The notes under the pieces: generated by a model
Seen by the model: only the letters and a program-made list of their open reading frames with translations
Told to the model about the DNA's origin: nothing
Databases searched by the model: none
From: Kordia sp.
Lineage (GTDB): Bacteria; Bacteroidota; Bacteroidia; Flavobacteriales; Flavobacteriaceae
Direction: 5' to 3'
Length of the DNA stretch: 64,000 nucleotides
NCBI RefSeq assembly: GCF_022447245.1
Contig: NZ_JAKVBC010000019.1
Coordinates: 1 to 64,000 of the forward strand
Position numbers and translations under genes: made by a program
Shown here: in pieces, positions 1 through 10,344 of the stretch
Position numbering within the stretch: the first letter of the stretch is position 1
Layout: each line of letters starts with the position of its first letter

Positions 1-316
1 TACAACATAAATACTTATTATATCCTTATTATATACTTAGGATGTTATTATTGACTTTTGAAAATACATCCATAGAGTAGCGACTGACGAAAACGTAACC
101 AGTTGCTTTTTTACTAATTAAAAAAGCAAAGGGAAACCGAAAGATGGAAAATAGGGTTTTAGGGATTAGGTGTTAGGGATTTATAAAGCCCCTTGTTATA
201 TGTTTTTTGATATTCAAATCTAAAAAATTGCCATATTAATTAGTCTTGAAGACATAAAAATATGGCAATTTAATTATAAGGCAGTTCTCATTATTTATTA
301 GATAATAATATGAACA
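1..316. other. AT-rich non-coding stretch
   Basis: No credible gene. It holds the terminator above, a second A/T-rich hairpin near 103-126 (TTGCTTTTTTA with its complement) and a short 'ttagggattaggtgttaggg' fragment. A related 'ttaggtgttaggtgttag' occurs at 10318-10335. Nothing else is recognisable. Confidence 0.5.
222..271 (-). terminator. Rho-independent terminator of the T9SS protein gene
   Basis: A perfect 13-bp inverted repeat (AAATTGCCATATT at 225-237 and its complement at 259-271) lies 46 bp past the stop of the minus-strand gene. Read on the minus strand it is followed by a T run. The loop contains a further small palindrome, GTCTTGAAGAC. Confidence 0.7.
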
Positions 317-3235
317 TTATTTAACTATAAATTTTTCAGTAACATGCGCTTTAGTTTCTTTTCCTCCAATTTTTAGTGTATACAGTCCTGCAGCTGCTTG
401 AGACATGTCTAAATTAATAACATAAGAGCTAGCAGATGTTCTTGATAAGTTTTTAAACTTAAGTTGTTGACCATTTATGTTATAGATTGCAGCATATACA
501 GAACCTTTGTATGGTGTATTTAATACAGCTTCGAATTGATTTTCTCCTTTTTCAATGATTTTAAGGTCTGAGTTATTAGTCAACGAAAATTCTTCAACGC
601 TTAAAGTTTGAATACTTGCTGTATAATCTTCTGTTTCACCATAAGTTGTTTCCGCACAAGCATCATCAGGAACGACAGCATCCCAGTTCGTTTTTACTCT
701 CATTCTGTGATTTCCTTCGTTAGCACCAGCAGGTATTGTAATATTTACAGTATCTGTAAAAGTTCCTCCTGTTTGTCCTGCTCCCAATATAAAATCAGAT
801 ACTACTTTTTCATTTGTTTCAAAAATATTATTGTCATTGAAATCTATCCAAACAGTTACATATTGATCCCCATAAGTTGTTGTTAAAGTTAAAGGATATG
901 TAGTATCAGGCTCTAAACTTGCAACTTGATTTGTAAAATCACCATAACCTTCACATCCAGAAGGGTTATTAATTTCAGCAATAGAGAACAACCTTAAACC
1001 ATCACCAAAACTGCAATTTGCTGAAGGTGCACATATCGTATTCTCAACTGATACCGTCGTACTGTTGTTGCTAGCCATTTGATCACTAACTAATGTTGTA
1101 GAAGCAGTGATTGAATATACTGCTACATTTGATAAATCAGCAGTTTGAGTAAATGTGTAATCAAGTGTTTGTTCAGGATTAATTGTAGCTGTTATAGTTT
1201 CAGTAATAACAGCTCCTCCACCAACACTGTACTGAACTGGAATGTTACTTTGTGCATTAGAACCGAAGTTTCTAACTGTTACAGTTACAGCTTCATTTCC
1301 AAGTCCAGTTCCTGTTACAGGCGCAGTAATATTCGTTACACCTACATCGTTCGCAAGTAAATGCGTAACATCTTTGCTATATGGATCATTTAATGTGAAT
1401 TCATCGGTAGCTAGAGCTGTCTTTGCTTCTATGGTATATGTTTGACCGGCGTTTGATAGATCAACAGTTTGCGTAAATGTATAGTTAGCTGTATCACCGG
1501 AATTCAATGTTCCTGTAAAAACCTCTGAAGCCACTAGGTTACCATCAACTCTCAACTCTAAAGGAATATTTGATTGGCTTAAATTACCAAAGTTTCTGAC
1601 AGTTACTTCTACAGTTTCTGAGTTTGTTAAAGCGGCATTGACTGGATTTACAATTGCAGTTATTCCGACATCACCATCAAAACCATTAGATAATCTGAAG
1701 GAAGCTACTCTAGATTGCCAAACATTAGTAGATCTAAAGTATTCAGCTGTATGCCAAAAGGTAAATCCATCTGGATCCATAGTTAGGTGTGAATAGTCAC
1801 CAAATCTATTAGAAAATGTTTGCACACCAACACCTGCAACTATAGTAGTTTCAGCAACAGACATTTGCCCTAAAGGATCAGTACTAAAACGTCCAGTATA
1901 TGCGATACCAACAGGCAAAGTACCACTAGCAATATTGAAACCTAAACCAATATTTCCTTGTTGATCAATTGCTGCTGACCCCATGAAACGGCTACGACCA
2001 TCTGCTGGAGCATACGTACCTTCTTGATACACACTCCAACCATCAGTATCATTATTTCTTAATTCAATCCAACGGATACCAGAAGTATCATTACCATCTA
2101 CATCTACGTTAAATGTTATTACCCATGAGTTGTGAGTTCCAAAACTTCTATAGTTTGCGGCATACGATATTACACCACCGATCATATCTATTTTTTGATT
2201 TGTTCCTGGCTGATCAACATCTCCTGTTCCAAAAGGAGCAAATACAGAGTCAAAAGCATTTAAACCAACCTCTATAGGAATAGAAACTACAGAATTAGAA
2301 GGCGTATTCCAATCCATATCAATTTCCCATATTTTTAAATGGTCATTTGTAATAGCAGCACTCCATCCATCATCTTGCAGGTATACAATATAACCTGGAA
2401 CATCTGTTGGATAAGTATTTCCTAAAAGGTTTGCTGGTTCTGGACTAAAAACAGTATTTGGGTTATTCACGATTCCTGGTAGCGAAAAACCTACAATTTG
2501 TGGATTTGTACCTCCGCTCACCATTACATCTCTATCTAATACATATACTGTATCTCCAGATTTATTTGAAGTAAGATAGTATCCATCAGGCCAAACAGCA
2601 TAGTGTGGATAGTCAGGAAAAGAATCTAAAGGAAATTCATATACATTATAAGCTCCTGTTGGATCTGGTGTATCTGAAACCCCAATAATTAAAGAATTGT
2701 TTGCTACTCCGAACTGACTTACAAAATACCTGTCTGCTAAATGATCATACATTACAATAGGGTCTCCATCATTGTTCCCTGAACTTAAGAATGTACCTAG
2801 CGGTGTTGGACCAGCTAAAAGGTTTCCTGATTTATCAAAAACTTTTACTGCAGTATTTACCGCATTTACATAGTGGTTTGGACCTGCTGCACCAGATGGA
2901 TCTGGAGGAGTAGCTCCACCCGCTTCGTTTGATGAAATACCATCAAAGTTTTCTTCCAAATTAAACATTGCTGAATAATTACCATTTGTTCTCTGTCTTA
3001 AAGGATCAACACCATTAAGTGGAAGTCCATTTGGGTTTAATTTTTCGTTTGCCCTTAGATTATTAGATATGATTCTAATTTCATTAACCCTGTAGGCTTG
3101 TTCTTCATTTGTCACAAAATCTCTAAGAGGAATTGTTTTTCCTTTAAATTCTCCTTGAATAATCGTCGTAGGCCCGTTTTGCGAGAAGGCAAGTGTGACG
3201 CAGAAAAGAAATGGGATGAGTAATAATTTTTTCAT
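317..3235 (-). CDS. Secreted multidomain protein with CARDB-like and GEVED domains and a T9SS sorting signal
   Basis: This 972-aa exported protein starts with a classic signal peptide (MKKLLLIPFLFCVTLAFSQ). Residues ~60-510 form a beta-rich ectodomain that mentions no obvious catalytic motif. Residues ~518-728 are two repeats of CARDB-like beta sandwiches (each has 'VTVRNFG...QSNIP...YTFTQT.DLSN'). Residues ~735-875 match the GEVED domain, including 'WIDFNDN' and the closing 'GETEDYTA'. The last ~80 residues have the pattern of a Bacteroidota type A T9SS C-terminal domain ('YNINGQQLK', 'AAGLYTLKI', ending KFIVK). Known T9SS cargo with this layout is secreted or surface-attached. The specific function is unknown. 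It stands alone, with a strong terminator downstream and a 530-bp spacer upstream. Confidence 0.85.
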   Translation of the reverse strand: MKKLLLIPFLFCVTLAFSQNGPTTIIQGEFKGKTIPLRDFVTNEEQAYRVNEIRIISNNLRANEKLNPNGLPLNGVDPLRQRTNGNYSAMFNLEENFDGISSNEAGGATPPDPSGAAGPNHYVNAVNTAVKVFDKSGNLLAGPTPLGTFLSSGNNDGDPIVMYDHLADRYFVSQFGVANNSLIIGVSDTPDPTGAYNVYEFPLDSFPDYPHYAVWPDGYYLTSNKSGDTVYVLDRDVMVSGGTNPQIVGFSLPGIVNNPNTVFSPEPANLLGNTYPTDVPGYIVYLQDDGWSAAITNDHLKIWEIDMDWNTPSNSVVSIPIEVGLNAFDSVFAPFGTGDVDQPGTNQKIDMIGGVISYAANYRSFGTHNSWVITFNVDVDGNDTSGIRWIELRNNDTDGWSVYQEGTYAPADGRSRFMGSAAIDQQGNIGLGFNIASGTLPVGIAYTGRFSTDPLGQMSVAETTIVAGVGVQTFSNRFGDYSHLTMDPDGFTFWHTAEYFRSTNVWQSRVASFRLSNGFDGDVGITAIVNPVNAALTNSETVEVTVRNFGNLSQSNIPLELRVDGNLVASEVFTGTLNSGDTANYTFTQTVDLSNAGQTYTIEAKTALATDEFTLNDPYSKDVTHLLANDVGVTNITAPVTGTGLGNEAVTVTVRNFGSNAQSNIPVQYSVGGGAVITETITATINPEQTLDYTFTQTADLSNVAVYSITASTTLVSDQMASNNSTTVSVENTICAPSANCSFGDGLRLFSIAEINNPSGCEGYGDFTNQVASLEPDTTYPLTLTTTYGDQYVTVWIDFNDNNIFETNEKVVSDFILGAGQTGGTFTDTVNITIPAGANEGNHRMRVKTNWDAVVPDDACAETTYGETEDYTASIQTLSVEEFSLTNNSDLKIIEKGENQFEAVLNTPYKGSVYAAIYNINGQQLKFKNLSRTSASSYVINLDMSQAAAGLYTLKIGGKETKAHVTEKFIVK

Positions 3236-3765
3236 TAATATTTGGTTTAGTTTAATAAATAGTAACTCAAGCTTTAGATACTAAATAGGATGATCTTTAA
3301 ACCATTGAGAAACTTTTTAAATATTAATTTCTATATTTCACCAACCATGCAATTAAAATAAAAAGTAAATCTTAGCATATTTACACTTACTTTTTTTGTC
3401 AGAACTTGACAACTCCATTTTTTGATTTTACATTAATGAATATTCATTGACTATCAACAAAATAAGCATCAAAACAATTGCATTTTTGAAAATACAGCAT
3501 TAATCAATACCGATTTTTAATAAAATATAGGAATTTAGCAATTTTTGATAAAAGTATTATTTTTAATCCTAGTTTCAAAAACTTTATTGAAGAAGTAATG
3601 TAAACTTTTTGAATTAAGAAAAGATTTATAGATTCATATATTATTTAAATTCTTTGACATAAACATTACGACATCCTGTAAACTCAGTTATTCATAGATT
3701 TAAAATCACCTTTAACAGTTCTAATTCAAAATATTACAAATAGTTAAACTTTTTTTACTCCGTTT
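3236..3765. other. 530-bp AT-rich spacer
   Basis: No ORF with gene-like content was seen on either strand. The only structure noticed is a short palindrome TTGTCA-GAACT-TGACAA at 3396-3412. The promoter of the T9SS protein gene must lie here, but no clear TAnnTTTG box was found. Confidence 0.5.
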
Positions 3766-5742
3766 TTAAGAGAAGAAATTCCATACCAATCCAAAGCGAA
3801 CTACAAAATCACGATATGGTTGATTTGGTGCGGCGAAAAAGTTATATCCTGTAAAAGAAGAGTTTAAGTGTTCTAACTTGAAATAAATTCTCGTACGTCT
3901 TACTTTGGCATTTATAAAGACATCAAAGCGAGGAAAACCTCCTATTTTTTGTTGATTTTGACTGTAGAATTCTCCAAGTAATGGACTGTATGCATTTCCG
4001 AAGTATTCTGTAAAGTAACTAAAGGTAACTCCCGTTTGAATGAAAAGTGCTTTTTTGAACCACTTGTCTGTATAGTATAATGTATTTCGTGTTACCAAGT
4101 CAGGAACATTGAACACATCTCCAGTTTGTGTCACTTGCTGATACATTACAGTATTGTTAAGTGCAAATTTTCCATAACGAAATTCTTTCCCTAGTTTTAC
4201 TTTTAAATACGTAATAGCATCTTGGCTTTGTTGCGGTGACACTTGCGCACCTGCCGTAAGCCCAGAAAAGTATGTATAGTTATCTAAGGATGCAAAGCTT
4301 ACATCAGCATTCCCCCATTTTTTAGACTTCAGACTAAAGTTGATGCTTTGTGTGCGTTCGTTTTTGAAATTGTTACGCCAGTTGTAATCTATGTAATCAC
4401 TTTGATTAATGAGAAAATTAAAGTTTGGTGCTTTGGAATTGATAACAATAGAAGCTTCAGCCTTCAAGTCATCATTAAAATTGTATCGTGCACGACCTGT
4501 AAAATAATTTCCACCAAGTTCGCCTGATACATTTGCTAACAAATCTGCTTTTAGCTGAATTCCTGCAATGGTATGTCTCCACTCTCCTCCAATGGCAATC
4601 ACATCACCTTCCAAACTGCTTGGTATAACATTTCCTGAAGCAGGAAATAGAATTTTATCAAAGAAGTAATCGTATTTAGTATGATTGGCTTTAAATTTTA
4701 CATCTCCAAAAGTTTTTGTCGAATAACTTAAACTTGCTTGATTGAATAACTTTCTAAGCTGCGAACGATCTCTGATAGAATTAGACACAAAACTATTTCC
4801 AAATAATACGTTTGCATTCGCTTGATCGTAGATGTAATATTTTGTTTCGTAATTAAAGGTATGCCCAACGCGTAAGTTATTGTCTCTTATGGAATCTTTT
4901 TGTTTTACAATTTTATAATCATGTTCCAAAAAGTAACGTTTTCCTACCAATATGTTTTGCGCATCTTGAAATTGCACTGATAAACGCGACCTATCTGTAA
5001 ATTCTTCTACTCCATTCTCAAAGTCTGCTACAGCTTCTGTAGTCAATCCTCCATTTTCGTTATTTAGAACATCTTGCGAATAAAAATGTGCACGCAATCC
5101 ATAACGGTCATTTTTTGTGCGGTAGTTTGCCGTTAACCTAAAGTTACCTGTACTGCTCAGTATGTTTTGATATTTTCCTAACGAACGCATTCCTTTGTAA
5201 GCAATCGAAAAATTCATGCGTTTGGAAGTATTCATAGTAATAAAAGCATCCAATAATTGCCCTTGTTCCATCGCTGTTTTAAAGAACAGTTCTGTAGTTG
5301 GTGTTGGCACATTGAAATATTTCACATCTTCAACCTCGTCATAATTAAAGTGTTTTGCTCGCATTCCAATACTTGGAAAAGCAGCAGCTCTATCAAATGA
5401 ATATCCTAAACTATTATATGTTTGCCCTAAGTTTGAAAAAGGTATCAATTCAAAATCGTCTCTACGCAGATAATTGTACTTGTAATCTTTCTGAATTGTT
5501 AATGTAGTATCTACAATCGTAGTATCTCTATCGTGAGAAATAACTTTATACAGATTGATATCGTATTCTTTTCGTTTGGCAGTATTGTCTTTTTCTGAAC
5601 CTTTATTTCCCCTATTCACAGGTTCTTGACCTCTTTGATCGAGTCTTTGTTTTTTCTCTGGAATTGGTTTAAATTCGCCTTCCTGCGCTTGTACAGCAGA
5701 AACAGTAATACATATAAATATAACGAAAAGGATGTGCTTCAC
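3766..5742 (-). CDS. Putative outer-membrane porin (beta-barrel)
   Basis: This 658-aa protein has a signal peptide (MKHILFVIFICITVSAVQAQ) and then a charged linker rich in K, R and E. The remainder is alternating polar/aromatic beta strands typical of an outer-membrane barrel. It ends in an aromatic residue near the C-terminus (RFGLVWNFFS), as barrel proteins do. It resembles the 'putative porin' family widespread in Flavobacteriia, often found next to rnhB as here. The substrate is unknown. It is divergently transcribed from rnhB, and a TACTTTTG box on the minus strand at 5802-5809 gives a 5' leader of about 50 nt. Confidence 0.75.
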   Translation of the reverse strand: MKHILFVIFICITVSAVQAQEGEFKPIPEKKQRLDQRGQEPVNRGNKGSEKDNTAKRKEYDINLYKVISHDRDTTIVDTTLTIQKDYKYNYLRRDDFELIPFSNLGQTYNSLGYSFDRAAAFPSIGMRAKHFNYDEVEDVKYFNVPTPTTELFFKTAMEQGQLLDAFITMNTSKRMNFSIAYKGMRSLGKYQNILSSTGNFRLTANYRTKNDRYGLRAHFYSQDVLNNENGGLTTEAVADFENGVEEFTDRSRLSVQFQDAQNILVGKRYFLEHDYKIVKQKDSIRDNNLRVGHTFNYETKYYIYDQANANVLFGNSFVSNSIRDRSQLRKLFNQASLSYSTKTFGDVKFKANHTKYDYFFDKILFPASGNVIPSSLEGDVIAIGGEWRHTIAGIQLKADLLANVSGELGGNYFTGRARYNFNDDLKAEASIVINSKAPNFNFLINQSDYIDYNWRNNFKNERTQSINFSLKSKKWGNADVSFASLDNYTYFSGLTAGAQVSPQQSQDAITYLKVKLGKEFRYGKFALNNTVMYQQVTQTGDVFNVPDLVTRNTLYYTDKWFKKALFIQTGVTFSYFTEYFGNAYSPLLGEFYSQNQQKIGGFPRFDVFINAKVRRTRIYFKLEHLNSSFTGYNFFAAPNQPYRDFVVRFGLVWNFFS

Positions 5743-5801
5743 TTCTTTGATTTTTTTAGCGTATCTACATAGTTACCATTCATTTTACGCTAGCTACGCA
5801 A

Positions 5802-5809
5802 CAAAAGTA
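5802..5809 (-). promoter_or_regulatory. Bacteroidota -7 box for the porin gene
   Basis: TACTTTTG on the minus strand matches the TAnnTTTG consensus of Bacteroidota housekeeping promoters. It lies about 60 bp upstream of the porin start. No good -33 TTTG is visible at the right spacing. Confidence 0.45.
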
Positions 5810-5897
5810 TACTTTTTGATCGAAATAAAAAGCTAAGATTTGTTATTGAAATCATAAATTGTTGTTTTTTTAAATAGAACTTGTTTTGTTTTTCTAT

Positions 5898-5928
5898 TTT
5901 GATTTAACTTTTAGAACGAATAGTTTTG
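5898..5928 (+). promoter_or_regulatory. Full Bacteroidota promoter for rnhB
   Basis: TTTG at 5898-5901, a 19-bp spacer, then TAGTTTTG at 5921-5928 fit both the -33 and -7 consensus. Transcription should start near 5933, about 14 nt before the ATG at 5947. A TTG at 5926 lies inside the -7 box, so it cannot be the start codon. Confidence 0.7.
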
Positions 5929-5946
5929 TCTTTTAAGATTTTACGC

Positions 5947-6543
5947 ATGCTAGCATTACAATTATCTGAGAGCTTGGAAGCTGGAACTGATGAAGCCGGA
6001 CGCGGATGTCTTGCCGGACCAGTTACAGCCGCTGCCGTTATTTTACCTAAAGATTTTTCAAATGATATACTAAACGACTCTAAACAGTTGAGTGAACGAA
6101 AGCGTGAAATTTTGCGCCCTGTTATTGAATTGGAAGCTATGGGTTTTGGCGTAGCGCACATCTTCCCCAAAGAAATTGACACTATCAATATATTAAATGC
6201 TTCTATTTTAGGAATGCACAAAGCTATTGATCAACTCTCCATCATCCCTGAACATATTATTGTAGATGGAAATAAGTTTAAACCCTATAAAGAAATTCCA
6301 CATCAAACCATTATCAAAGGCGATGGAAAGTATTTGAATATTGCTGCTGCTTCTGTTTTAGCCAAAACCTACCGAGATGCGTATATGGAAAAGATTCATG
6401 AAGAATTTCCCATGTATAACTGGAAAAAGAACAAAGGGTATCCGACCGTAGAACATCGTGAAGCAATTAAGAAATATGGCACTACCAAATATCATCGCAT
6501 GTCATTTCGTTTGCTTCCAGAACAATACACCTTAGATTTATAA
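5947..6543 (+). CDS. rnhB: Ribonuclease HII
   Basis: RNase HII (198 aa) cleaves the RNA strand of RNA-DNA hybrids and single ribonucleotides misincorporated in DNA. The family signature is clear: 'GTDEAGRG' (residues 13-20, metal-binding Asp15 and Glu16), '[13 protein letters not shown]', 'IIVDGNKF' and '[22 protein letters not shown]', which carries further active-site residues. The length is normal for the family. The ATG at 5947 is chosen over an upstream in-frame TTG because that TTG overlaps the promoter. The gene is monocistronic and divergent from the porin gene. Confidence 0.95.
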   Translation: MLALQLSESLEAGTDEAGRGCLAGPVTAAAVILPKDFSNDILNDSKQLSERKREILRPVIELEAMGFGVAHIFPKEIDTINILNASILGMHKAIDQLSIIPEHIIVDGNKFKPYKEIPHQTIIKGDGKYLNIAAASVLAKTYRDAYMEKIHEEFPMYNWKKNKGYPTVEHREAIKKYGTTKYHRMSFRLLPEQYTLDL

Positions 6544-6599
6544 TATTCAAAAAGTTTTCTCGTTGTAATTTTAGTACATTTATACTAAAACCGACCGTT

Positions 6600-7121
6600 A
6601 TGAAAACTAAAATTCTTTTATTCCTATTTACCATAGGATTATTCACTTCCTGAAACAATGACGATATTGTAATTCCAGATGCAAATTCAGTTGCGGGTCT
6701 ATAGAAACTAGTTGATGTTTTCTGCGAATGTGCGCCACCAAATTTTCAAGCAAATCATCTTTGGAATTTTGATCTATCTCAAAACAGACTGATTGTAGAC
6801 AATGAAATTGATGAACCTTTACAATTTTTTGATAAAGGCATCTATTTTTCTCTTTAAGTAGTGAAACGATCACCTTATTAGATATTCCTTATGAATACTT
6901 TTTTGAAGATGGCAAACTATTTATTGGACATGAATATGAAGTTGATGGCCCATTGATGATGTTTGAACGAGAATAAATATCGCTACTATATAATTCAAGG
7001 ACAGCCAGAAGTCGCTCTCGGTTTTCCTAGAACTTTATTTATATCATTATCTGGAGGACATAGCAAAAATGAAAGAGTCACCGTAATTGTTAGTGTTGCA
7101 GAAGCTGCCAATCCTCCGTGA
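6600..7121 (+). pseudogene. Decayed lipoprotein gene
   Basis: The ATG opens a lipoprotein signal (MKTKILLFLFTIGLFTS), but the expected lipobox Cys codon is TGA (6651-6653). Reading on gives a coherent acidic protein with more damage: TAG at 6702, a frameshift around 6855, a compensating shift around 6975, and a final stop at 7119-7121. Pieces read 'VDVFCECAPPNFQANHLWNF', 'DIPYEYFFEDGKLFIGHEY' and 'KYRYYIIQGQPEVALGFPR'. The family was not recognised. A selenocysteine reading of the TGA is not credible, given the other lesions. Confidence 0.75.
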
Positions 7122-7286
7122 ATTTCAACCTCATTTAATGAGCTAATTTTTCCCTTTGAGAGCGATAGACTTTTGATATTTTTTTTTCATAATGTTTAGT
7201 TTAAGTTACACTTATAAGGGAACATCTAAAAGATTCACTACCCGTATTTATAAAAATGTAACTTTAACCTATTAAAACTATTTTTT

Positions 7287-7610
7287 ATGTGGGAAGAACG
7301 ACTCAACATTTTTGATGCTATCGCAGCTAAATGTCCTCTCTTTAAGCGAAAAGGCAAAAGCATGATTTACACTTCTACCAACAGACACATGTTTGGCTTG
7401 CTTAACTAAGCTGGCGAGATTGGTTTCCGCTACTCAAAAGAAGTACAAGAAAAATATATCAAGGAATTTAACTCCGATTATTACAAATCCTATGGCGCAA
7501 CTATGAAATGATATGTATTAATTCCCGATGACATGATGAACGACTTAGACAACCTAGCAAACTTACTCAATGAAAGTTATGAATATGTGATGTCGCTTCT
7601 TTCGAAATAA
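7287..7610 (+). pseudogene. TfoX/Sxy N-terminal-domain-like gene with two nonsense codons
   Basis: One uninterrupted 108-codon frame starts with 'MWEERLNIFDAIAAKCPLF' and ends 'NLLNESYEYVMSLLSK'. It is broken only by TAA at 7407-7409 and TGA at 7509-7511. The layout (helix, 'MIYTSTNRHMFGLL', 'IGFRYSKE', '...YVLIPDDMMNDLDNLANLL') resembles the TfoX N-terminal domain family, small proteins often annotated as competence-related. Both stops sit where Lys/Glu and Gly codons would be one base away (the second follows 'GATMK'). I infer recent inactivation by point mutation. Confidence 0.7.
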
Positions 7611-7809
7611 TAGCTAAACTAACTCAAAGGACAACTTTACTCATTCTCCATTTGCAACAGCAGCTTTTACATGTATCTTCAATGCAAAGTGTAAAGCTTC
7701 TCAGTACATAATGGAGTTTCTGTATCTCTAATACCCTGTTTGGTTATTTATGTTAATAAGAACTGTAATTCTATTGCTCTTATACTAATTCATAAATTAG
7801 TAAGTTTTA

Positions 7810-7817
7810 TATTTTTG
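7810..7817 (+). promoter_or_regulatory. Bacteroidota -7 box for the 816-aa lipoprotein gene
   Basis: TATTTTTG fits TAnnTTTG and lies about 57 bp upstream of the ATG at 7874. No matching -33 element was found. Confidence 0.4.
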
Positions 7818-7873
7818 TAGATACATTACAAAAAGGGCAACAACATCGCAAGATGTTTTTAAATAGAAATTAC

Positions 7874-10321
7874 ATGAAAAGAATTCTCATTCTTCTTCTT
7901 ACCATACTTAGTATTGGTTGTACAACAGAAACTCCTAAGGAATATTCTCTATTAGCTTATGTTCCACAAAATGCTGCTGCAATCATACAAATTCAGAATT
8001 TTGAAAGCTTTCGAAGCGAACTCAAAAACAATCAGTTATTAAAATCATTTCGAAAACCATTTTTCAAAAAAGACTTTAATGCCTTTGTTGACTATTTACA
8101 ATACATAAAACCCAATTCGAAAGCTTTGCTATGCTTTAATGAATTAGGAAAGAAAAATTTTGAATACACCTTTATTACAAAAATTCATCCTGACTTAATT
8201 GTCTTAGATTCTTTAGCGAAGTCTAGCACTGAAAAAATTGACTATGAAGGAAACTCCATCACAAAAACTACGTTGAATGATCGTGTAAATTATACCTTTA
8301 TTGCCGATAGCATTTTTATAAATTCTTCTTCTGAATTATTGATTGAAAATTGCATTCGTTCCTACAAAAAGGCAACAATTCCTGAAACACTCAAAAAAGT
8401 TTACGCCACCATTGATGAAACAAAATCTGCAACAGTTTTAGCCAATCCAAAGCATTTTCAACCCTTATTAAAAAAATTATTTCCAAATGCAGCTACAGAC
8501 ATTGTAACTAATTTTGGAGAACAAGCAGCACTAGATGTAAGCATTTTACCTGACGAACTTTCGTTTACAGGAGTTGTAACGTCAAACGACTCACTATCAC
8601 ACACACTGAGTTCTTTAAAAAATACGGCTCCTCGAGAGTACAAAATGGCAAAAGTGATTCCTGTGTCTTTTGAATATTTTACTTCCATAACATTTGATGA
8701 ATACAAGAAGTTTCACCCAGAAATAAAAAACTCACTGCTTGATGCTTTAGAAGAAGTCACCACCTTCTCTTTTAACGGAAATACGTTTACTGGATTGCGT
8801 TTTATTTCTTCTAGCAATGAAGCTATCACACAATTACAAACCAAGTCCGAAGCCAGTACAGTAAGAAATATAAAAGTTTACGAAAACGAAGACGCATCGC
8901 TTTTTAAAGACCATTTTACGCCTTTTATCAAGAATTTTGACAATCGTACTTTTGTGGTTTTGGATGAATATATAGTCTTTTCTGAACCAGAGGCAGCAGG
9001 TAGTTTAGCTATGTTAATTGGTATGTATAAAGATGAACAAACATTGTTTTATCAAAAGAATTATCAAGAAACCATTAAAAGTTTAAGTGACGAATCGTCT
9101 TTGCTTACGTTTGTAAATACGGAAACATTCAAGAAAACATTCGCAGAAAGCGCTCAGAAAAAGTATCAAAAAGAAATTTCAAGCATCAATATTGAAGACT
9201 ATCCTTTTGCAGCCTTACAGTTTACTAACGAAAAAGGAAGCAATTATGCACATGTTCATGGTATTTTAAAACGAAATACCGCAAAACCTTCTGAAAATAC
9301 AGTTTCTCAATTATTGAATATAGTATTGGACAATCCTCCTACTTCTAATCCGCAATTTGTCAAAAATCATATTACAAAACGAAAAGAAATTGTAGTGCAA
9401 GATGACCAAAATGCTTTGTACTTAATTTCTACTTCAGGAAAAGTTTTATGGAAAAAGCAATTGGATGGACAGCTTTTAGGGAAAGTTTCTCAAGTAGATT
9501 TATACAAAAACGGACGCTTACAATTAGCATTTACAACTTCGCAATCTTTTTATGTGTTAGATAGAAATGGAAAAGATGTAAAACCATATCCAACCAAAGC
9601 CAAAACAACCTATACACAACCTGTTGCTATTTTTGATTACGACAAATCCAAAAACTACCGCTTTGTATTTACAGAAGGTAATAAAGTATCTATGCGCGAT
9701 AAAAAAGGAAAAACTGTTTCTGGATTTAAGTTTTCAGGTTCAGAGAACGACTTTATCAATCCGCCACAACATTTTAGAGTTCGCTCTAAGGATTATATTA
9801 CATTTCAGGAAAGCAACGGAAAACTACACATCTTATCACGTACAGGAAAACCGAGAATTACACCAAAGAAAAATGTTCAATTCTCAGACAATATTATGTA
9901 CATTCACGACAATCTTTTCACCACATCAGATCGTAAAGGAAATTTAATTCAGATAGATCAGAAAGGGCAATTTCAGGAAACAAAACTTCCTGTAGAGGAA
10001 AGTCACGATGTCGTGATGACAAGTAAAACCCTAGTGAGTTTCTTTGAGAATAAGTTACGCATCAAAGACAAAACCGTAGAACTCGACTTTGGTTCGTACA
10101 GCAAACCAAATATCTTTTACATTCGCAATAAAATTTACGTTACAATTACGGATAAAGACGCACAAAAAGTATATCTATTTGATAGCAACGCCAAACCAAT
10201 TGCAGGTTTTCCAGCATTTGGAAGTTCAGCGATTGACCTTGGAAATTTTGACAAAGACAATAAGCTAGAAGTTGTTACCAAAGGAGAGAACAATACTATT
10301 TTGGTATATAAGTTAAATTAG
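7874..10321 (+). CDS. Large lipoprotein with a C-terminal beta-propeller-like half
   Basis: This ~815-aa protein begins with a lipoprotein signal (MKRILILLLTILSIGCTTE; lipobox IGC), so the ATG at 7874 is preferred over the one at 7853, which adds seven polar residues. The N-terminal ~460 residues are mixed alpha/beta with no motif I can name. The C-terminal ~330 residues contain repeated blades such as 'ALYLISTSGKVLWKKQLDG', 'SFYVLDRNGKDVKPYPTKA' and 'KVYLFDSNAKPIAGFPAFG', typical of a beta-propeller or PQQ-like fold. It is probably anchored in the periplasm or outer membrane. It ends 24 bp before the convergent membrane-protein operon. Function unknown. Confidence 0.75.
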   Translation: MKRILILLLTILSIGCTTETPKEYSLLAYVPQNAAAIIQIQNFESFRSELKNNQLLKSFRKPFFKKDFNAFVDYLQYIKPNSKALLCFNELGKKNFEYTFITKIHPDLIVLDSLAKSSTEKIDYEGNSITKTTLNDRVNYTFIADSIFINSSSELLIENCIRSYKKATIPETLKKVYATIDETKSATVLANPKHFQPLLKKLFPNAATDIVTNFGEQAALDVSILPDELSFTGVVTSNDSLSHTLSSLKNTAPREYKMAKVIPVSFEYFTSITFDEYKKFHPEIKNSLLDALEEVTTFSFNGNTFTGLRFISSSNEAITQLQTKSEASTVRNIKVYENEDASLFKDHFTPFIKNFDNRTFVVLDEYIVFSEPEAAGSLAMLIGMYKDEQTLFYQKNYQETIKSLSDESSLLTFVNTETFKKTFAESAQKKYQKEISSINIEDYPFAALQFTNEKGSNYAHVHGILKRNTAKPSENTVSQLLNIVLDNPPTSNPQFVKNHITKRKEIVVQDDQNALYLISTSGKVLWKKQLDGQLLGKVSQVDLYKNGRLQLAFTTSQSFYVLDRNGKDVKPYPTKAKTTYTQPVAIFDYDKSKNYRFVFTEGNKVSMRDKKGKTVSGFKFSGSENDFINPPQHFRVRSKDYITFQESNGKLHILSRTGKPRITPKKNVQFSDNIMYIHDNLFTTSDRKGNLIQIDQKGQFQETKLPVEESHDVVMTSKTLVSFFENKLRIKDKTVELDFGSYSKPNIFYIRNKIYVTITDKDAQKVYLFDSNAKPIAGFPAFGSSAIDLGNFDKDNKLEVVTKGENNTILVYKLN

Positions 10322-10344
10322 GTGTTAGGTGTTAGAAAATACTA

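Noticed and set aside
608-1445. Several 60-90-aa plus-strand frames inside the T9SS gene
   Set aside because: They are antisense shadows of a well-supported coding region, with Ser/Cys-rich nonsense composition.
5926-5946. TTG start giving a 205-aa RNase HII
   Set aside because: The TTG lies inside the -7 promoter box; ATG 5947 gives the normal family N-terminus.
6651-6653. TGA at the lipobox Cys position as a recoded (Sec/Cys) codon
   Set aside because: The same gene has further stops and two frameshifts, so decay explains it better.
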